A DNA stretch of 64,000 nt from JAMWDF01 sp964645405 (GTDB taxonomy: Bacteria > Ratteibacteria > UBA8468 > B48-G9 > DSTR01): assembly GCA_964645405.1 (NCBI GenBank), contig CAZYCA010000016.1, positions 62,001 through 126,000 on the forward strand, in the 5' to 3' direction. The notes under the pieces were generated by a model. The model was not told where the DNA came from. It saw only the letters and a list, made by a program, of their open reading frames with translations, and did not search any database. This document shows positions 60,299-64,000 of this stretch, one piece after another. Both the position numbers and the translations under genes were made by a program. Each line of letters begins with the position of its first letter. Positions within the stretch are counted from its first letter, which is position 1.

Positions 60299-61293
60299 AG
60301 AAACCTTTCTACCGGAAAATCCTTCTTATTAAAACAGGTGCAGCCGGTGACATAATTCTTACCTCACCGTTTTTTCAGTCCATATCTGCAAGTTTTCCGG
60401 GCAGTGAAATACATCTCCTTACAAAAGAAGAGTATAAAGAAATTGTTAAACCCTGTCCTGTTTTTCATCGTCTCCACTGGTTTGGGAAAGTAAACATGAG
60501 AAAAACAATAGCGGAACTAAATCAGGAGGATTTTGACCTGGTGGTTAACCTGCAGGGGAATCTGAGGACAGATTTACTGGTTTCTGCCTTAAGGGCAAAG
60601 AAAAAGGCAGGTTTTGGTGAGCATCTGATAGCCAATCTGATTTATGATGTCTATCTGGCGCGCGGGTTTGATAAAGATTTACGGGAGCCGCAGATAAAAC
60701 TTTTACAGAGCTTAGGTGCGGAGAAAATTATTTCCAGCTTCAAAGTATGGCTGGATAAGGAGGATGTCTCTAATTTCCCGGAGTTTATGGCACAACACAG
60801 ACTGGTTCCAGAAAAGTCCTGGGTTGTATTTCATCCGGTGGCATCACCGGAATGGGTTAGCAAATGCTGGCCGGCAGAGTATTTTGCCAGGGTGGGTCAA
60901 TCGCTGATAGAGGAAGGTTATCTTGTTGTCCTGGTAGGTGGCAAAGAAGGGGTGGAAGTTGGCAAAAAGATTGAAGGTATGATGTCAGGCCAACTAATCA
61001 ATCTTCTGGGGAAAACAAATTTTCCTGAGCTGGTTCAGGTAATACAAAAAGCCCGTCTTCTTATCACGACTGATAGTGCACCTATGCACATTGCGGCTGC
61101 AACGGGAACAAAAACACTGGCTCTCTTTGGACCTACTGATCCCAGGAAGCACTGTCCTCAGGGTGTAAATTTTCTGTTTTCTAATCAAACTTGTCGCCCC
61201 TGTTACAGGAAAATCTGTACAAGGCTCTGGTGTCTCAGGTCTATTAGCCCTGAGAACGTTTTGGAGGAGGCACATAGAATAATTGATGGGTAA
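60295..61293 (+). CDS. GT9 heptosyltransferase-like protein
   Basis: 332 residues from a GTG that overlaps the upstream stop. KILLIKTGAAGDIILTSPFF (about 8) and LLITTDSAPMHIAAATGTKT (about 256) with ALFGPTDPRKHCPQG are the GT9 donor-site signatures. VVFHPVASPEWVSKCWPAEY (about 179) is the second GT-B strand. Closer to the WaaC/RfaQ branch by this feel, but the assignment is not firm. The methyltransferase gene overlaps its last bases. Confidence 0.87.
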   Translation: MKKPFYRKILLIKTGAAGDIILTSPFFQSISASFPGSEIHLLTKEEYKEIVKPCPVFHRLHWFGKVNMRKTIAELNQEDFDLVVNLQGNLRTDLLVSALRAKKKAGFGEHLIANLIYDVYLARGFDKDLREPQIKLLQSLGAEKIISSFKVWLDKEDVSNFPEFMAQHRLVPEKSWVVFHPVASPEWVSKCWPAEYFARVGQSLIEEGYLVVLVGGKEGVEVGKKIEGMMSGQLINLLGKTNFPELVQVIQKARLLITTDSAPMHIAAATGTKTLALFGPTDPRKHCPQGVNFLFSNQTCRPCYRKICTRLWCLRSISPENVLEEAHRIIDG

Positions 61294-62131
61294 ATTGAAT
61301 GAGAATATGCTAAAATTTAGTATGGATCACATGGAATTGTCAATGAAATCCGGACAGAGAGCTGAATTTGTGGCCTGCAACTTATGTGGTCACTCACGAC
61401 ACCGGTTATTACTGGTCAAAAATGGTTTTAATATTGTAAAGTGCGAAAATTGTAGTCTGGTGTTTGTTAATCCATTGCCCAGTGAAGAAGAAATATCCTT
61501 GTATTACAGCTCTCGGAATGAGTTTTATCTGGGTTATTACAGGAGAAAGGAGCGAAAAAAGATGAGAGGTGCGGTACGAGAAATATGGAGGCTCAGACGT
61601 CTTTTAGAAAAGAAGGAGGTAACTATTCTGGATGTGGGCTGCGGTGGTGGCTTTTTACTGAAGGCTGCCCAGGATGCTGGTATGGTAGCAAGAGGAATTG
61701 ATTTAAGCGAAGAATCAGTGAGCTACGCACGGCAGCGGTTTGGTGTTCATGCAGAATATGGAAATTTCTTGAGTGGAAAATTTTGTCCCCGGCTTAGTTT
61801 TGATGTAATAACACTTTTTGAAGTGATTGAACATTGGCGTGACCCTAAGGCAGGTCTGACAAAGTGTCACTCGTTGCTGAAGAAAGAAGGATACCTGGTA
61901 ATTTCCACTCCAGACGTTGAAGGGGCGGGTCAGGGAAACAGACTACTTGAATGGGAACACTGGAGACCACCTGAGCATCTATATTATTTTTCACACAAAA
62001 CACTTGTTAAGTTAGCTGAGAAATGTGGTTTTTTCTATATAGGTGACTACTGGCGAGTACCCTGGCGAAGACGTATCAAATCGGTTTTTAGAAAGGTTGA
62101 CCAGCATACTCGCAGGGAAAAAGGGAAGTAA
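61286..62131 (+). CDS. Class I SAM methyltransferase with N-terminal zinc motif
   Basis: ATG at 61286 (a TTG directly before it, and an ATG at 61322, are alternatives). About 281 residues. A four-cysteine motif VACNLCGHSR ... VKCENCSLVFVNPLP (about 30-60) is typical of sugar C-methyltransferase-like proteins of surface-glycan clusters. SAM motif ILDVGCGGGFLLKAA (about 113), motif II FDVITLFEVIEHWRDP (about 172). The substrate is probably a glycan or its nucleotide sugar. Confidence 0.85.
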   Translation: MGKLNENMLKFSMDHMELSMKSGQRAEFVACNLCGHSRHRLLLVKNGFNIVKCENCSLVFVNPLPSEEEISLYYSSRNEFYLGYYRRKERKKMRGAVREIWRLRRLLEKKEVTILDVGCGGGFLLKAAQDAGMVARGIDLSEESVSYARQRFGVHAEYGNFLSGKFCPRLSFDVITLFEVIEHWRDPKAGLTKCHSLLKKEGYLVISTPDVEGAGQGNRLLEWEHWRPPEHLYYFSHKTLVKLAEKCGFFYIGDYWRVPWRRRIKSVFRKVDQHTRREKGK

Positions 62132-62135
62132 GAAA

Positions 62136-63239
62136 ATGACTTTTTCTATCATTACGACTACTCTTAACCATGCAAAATTTATTGAAAAAACGATTCAGAG
62201 TGTTCTGGAGCAAGAGGGAAACTTTTTTTTAGACTACATTATTGTGGACGCTGGCTCAACAGACGGAACACTTGTTATTATCAAAAAATAAAGCCACTTT
62301 GTGCATACAAAGGAGTACCAGCCTAAATGTGCGGGGTTGACTTTCAGGTGGATATCTGAACCTGATGACTCTCCGACCGCTGGCTGGAACAAAGGTTTAA
62401 GAATGGCAAGAGGTGATATAATAGGTATAATTAATTCCGACGATTTCTATTCCCAGGATGCGCTCAAACAGGTTGCAGAATGTTTTCGCAAAGACAGCCG
62501 GTGCGAAATTGTTTACGGTGATGTAAACTGCGTGGATGAAGGAAATGCTACTGTGAGTATTAAAAGAACTAAAAGTCATATAAACTTTGCAGCTCTCAAA
62601 GATGGTAATAAGCTAATGGAACCCGCCGTATTTATGAAAAAGCAGGTACTGGAGAAAATTGGTTTCTTTGATGAGAATTTCCGTTATGCAAACGACTACG
62701 AGTACTGGGTCAGGGCAGCAAAAAATGGAATAGTTTTTAAGCATGTTCCAGCCGTGCTGGCAAATTTTCGGGTGTTGCCTACTGCGAGAAGTTCTGGTAT
62801 GAAACCGGAGTTATTCAGCGAATGTCTGGTAATTCAATGGAAATATTATAGCGTCGGGCGACACTTTGCAGAAAGTTTTGCCCACTCTGTAGCATTATAT
62901 TCGCAATTATCAGGTGTCAGTCTGAGTAATTCATTTCAGATAATCTACAGTGATTTTATGAGAAAGAGTGGTTTATGTGCCAGTAAACAAATGGACAACT
63001 ATATGAGAAGATGCTGGGAAAGGATTCTTTTGAGGGATGCGATATATAATGTGTATAAAAATAGAAGCGAAGCACTGAAAACTGCTTTTCATGTTCTCGT
63101 CCACCAGCCATCAGCTTTCCTTTCGGAGGACGGTTTAATCTTTTTTTGTAGACTGGTTACAACGAAGGACTTTTATAGTTCTATTAAAAGAGGCGTGAAA
63201 TCCTTGAAGGGTAGCAAAGAACCAAAAAATTTTTTCTAA
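62136..63239 (+). pseudogene. GT2 glycosyltransferase interrupted by an in-frame TAA
   Basis: ATG at 62136 gives MTFSIITTTLNHAKFIEKTI, then YIIVDAGSTDGT (first GT-A motif) and ends IIKK at the TAA 62289-62291. The same frame continues without shift: SHFVHTKEYQPKC, ISEPDDSPTAGWNKGL, IGIINSDDFYSQDAL (DxD-like) and DENFRYANDYEYWVRAAKNG to the stop at 63239. Family members carry a Tyr, Glu or similar residue at the nonsense codon. One base change would restore a full ~367-residue WcaA-like enzyme. The downstream half alone lacks the nucleotide-binding strand. Confidence 0.8.
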
Positions 63240-63312
63240 ATGTCGGATGTTTCACCCCGGCTGTAGCAAAGAGTCTGTGCTTATCTGATACCAAAAGGCG
63301 GTGAGAGTTTAT

Positions 63313-64000
63313 ATGAAATTAACAATTTTGTTGAAGTCTATCACTAAGAAATTTAGTTCCATCACAATGGTATTACTTGCTCATGGCGAGCAACTGCGTA
63401 AGAGAGGACACACAGTGAATGTTGTGGTCCTTGGAGACCGAGGATATACACTGAGAAAGGATGAATGCTCCGGAAGTACAGCCTTTTCTTACAATGCGAG
63501 GAAGTTTTATTGTTTATTGCGTGGAGGAGGCATACGGTTGAAAGCGCCGTGGTATGACTGTCGACCGCAAATGCCAATTATAGAAGTACCTGATGCGTCA
63601 GAGTGTTACATACCTGATGCGGACGTGATTATTGCTGGTTATGTCTGGATGCTGGATGCTCTCGTAGAATACAAAAATAGAAAAGGGAAGAAGTTTTATC
63701 TCGTGCAGGGTTTTGAACTTCAGAAGCCGCGAAATCGTGAACGGTATCGTTACTCCATCAGGAAAATAGTGGTCTCCACAAGTCTGAAAGAGCAAATTTA
63801 CGAAACTATGAGCCAGGAAGAAATTGGTCCCATAGCTGTGGTAACCAACGGAGTAGATTTGGACATTTTCAGTTCAGAGGGCAGGTGTTATCAGAATCGA
63901 AGGCCAGTACGAGTGGGAATGGTTTACTACTATAAAGCACCGAATGAACTTAAAGGGTTCATGGACGGTGTCAGGGCGTTTGAAATGGCAAAAAAGCACT
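63313..64000 (+). CDS. GT4-like glycosyltransferase, 3' end outside window
   Basis: ATG at 63313 (GGCGGTGAG about 6 nt upstream); GTG at 63301 is in frame too. The frame is open to the window end (229 codons). MKLTILLKSITKKFSSITMV is the N-domain start; YLVQGFELQKPRNRERYRYS (about 129-148), VVSTSLKEQIYETM (about 151) and VVTNGVDLDIFSSEG (about 175-189) are the GT4 linker and start of the C-domain; RVGMVYYYKAPNELKGFMDG follows. Acceptor unknown. Ends the envelope-glycan cluster as far as visible. Confidence 0.8.
   Translation, partial: MKLTILLKSITKKFSSITMVLLAHGEQLRKRGHTVNVVVLGDRGYTLRKDECSGSTAFSYNARKFYCLLRGGGIRLKAPWYDCRPQMPIIEVPDASECYIPDADVIIAGYVWMLDALVEYKNRKGKKFYLVQGFELQKPRNRERYRYSIRKIVVSTSLKEQIYETMSQEEIGPIAVVTNGVDLDIFSSEGRCYQNRRPVRVGMVYYYKAPNELKGFMDGVRAFEMAKKH

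Noticed and set aside
1..64000. CRISPR array, insertion sequence, transposase or rRNA
   Set aside because: No evenly spaced repeats, no transposase motifs with terminal inverted repeats and no rRNA sequence were seen by eye.

Overview
The window looks like a genome fragment from an uncultured, Gram-negative-type (diderm) bacterium. The outer membrane is implied by a tetraacyldisaccharide 4'-kinase (lipid A), an ELM1-family protein and several heptosyltransferase-like GT9 enzymes. The mix of secreted LamG and glycosidase-like proteins, paired DegT aminotransferases, URO-D-like, amidohydrolase and creatininase-like genes resembles Omnitrophota/PVC-neighbouring candidate phyla. That placement is inference; no marker here fixes the phylum. 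Genes are tightly packed, often overlapping by 4-20 nt, and GTG and TTG starts are common.

Region 1 (1-28.9 kb) is a carbohydrate-catabolism and accessory-enzyme region. It starts with a partial gene, a secreted LamG protein, a large TIM-barrel glycosidase-like protein and an amidohydrolase. A sigma70-like promoter then precedes two tandem DegT/StrS aminotransferases and another glycosidase-like protein. Next come an oligogalacturonate-lyase-like propeller and a spore-photoproduct-lyase-like radical SAM protein (minus strand), a UvrD-type helicase, a sugar-phosphate isomerase-like TIM barrel, SGNH hydrolases (one frameshifted), a kinase-like protein, a flavodoxin-fold protein, an endonuclease V, a PfkB kinase, a tandem pair of amidohydrolase-fold proteins, a D-2-hydroxyacid dehydrogenase, an exported protein-isoaspartate methyltransferase, a URO-D-like protein, a double-GNAT protein and a GH78 alpha-L-rhamnosidase. 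The rhamnosidase and the oligogalacturonate-lyase-like protein suggest use of pectin or rhamnogalacturonan.

Region 2 (28.9-40.6 kb) is visibly A+T-richer and looks acquired. It holds a five-gene minus-strand defence operon: an SNF2 helicase with a DUF3883-like end, a HEPN protein, an MNT nucleotidyltransferase, a DUF1156 adenine-specific DNA methylase and a DUF499 ATPase. Three of these match the large BREX type III components (BrxHII, PglXI, BrxC-like), but no PglZ is present in the window, and a HEPN/MNT pair sits inside the operon with overlapping reading frames. Downstream lies a decayed second MNT/HepT pair and an unexplained ORF. A tRNA-Leu(UAA) lies just beyond the other edge.

Region 3 (40.6-53.4 kb) has a HAD phosphatase, a phospholipase-C/S1-nuclease-like protein, an M24-fold/creatininase-fold/TIM-barrel cluster behind a good promoter, two transporters, and then housekeeping genes: CCA-adding enzyme, HIT protein, EndoQ-like PHP nuclease and LpxK.

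Region 4 (53.4-64 kb) begins with GMP synthase ATPase subunit, PurF, HisH and HisF, and runs directly into an envelope-glycan cluster: ELM1-like, two GT9, two GT4, a methyltransferase, and a GT2 interrupted by an in-frame TAA. The last gene runs off the window.
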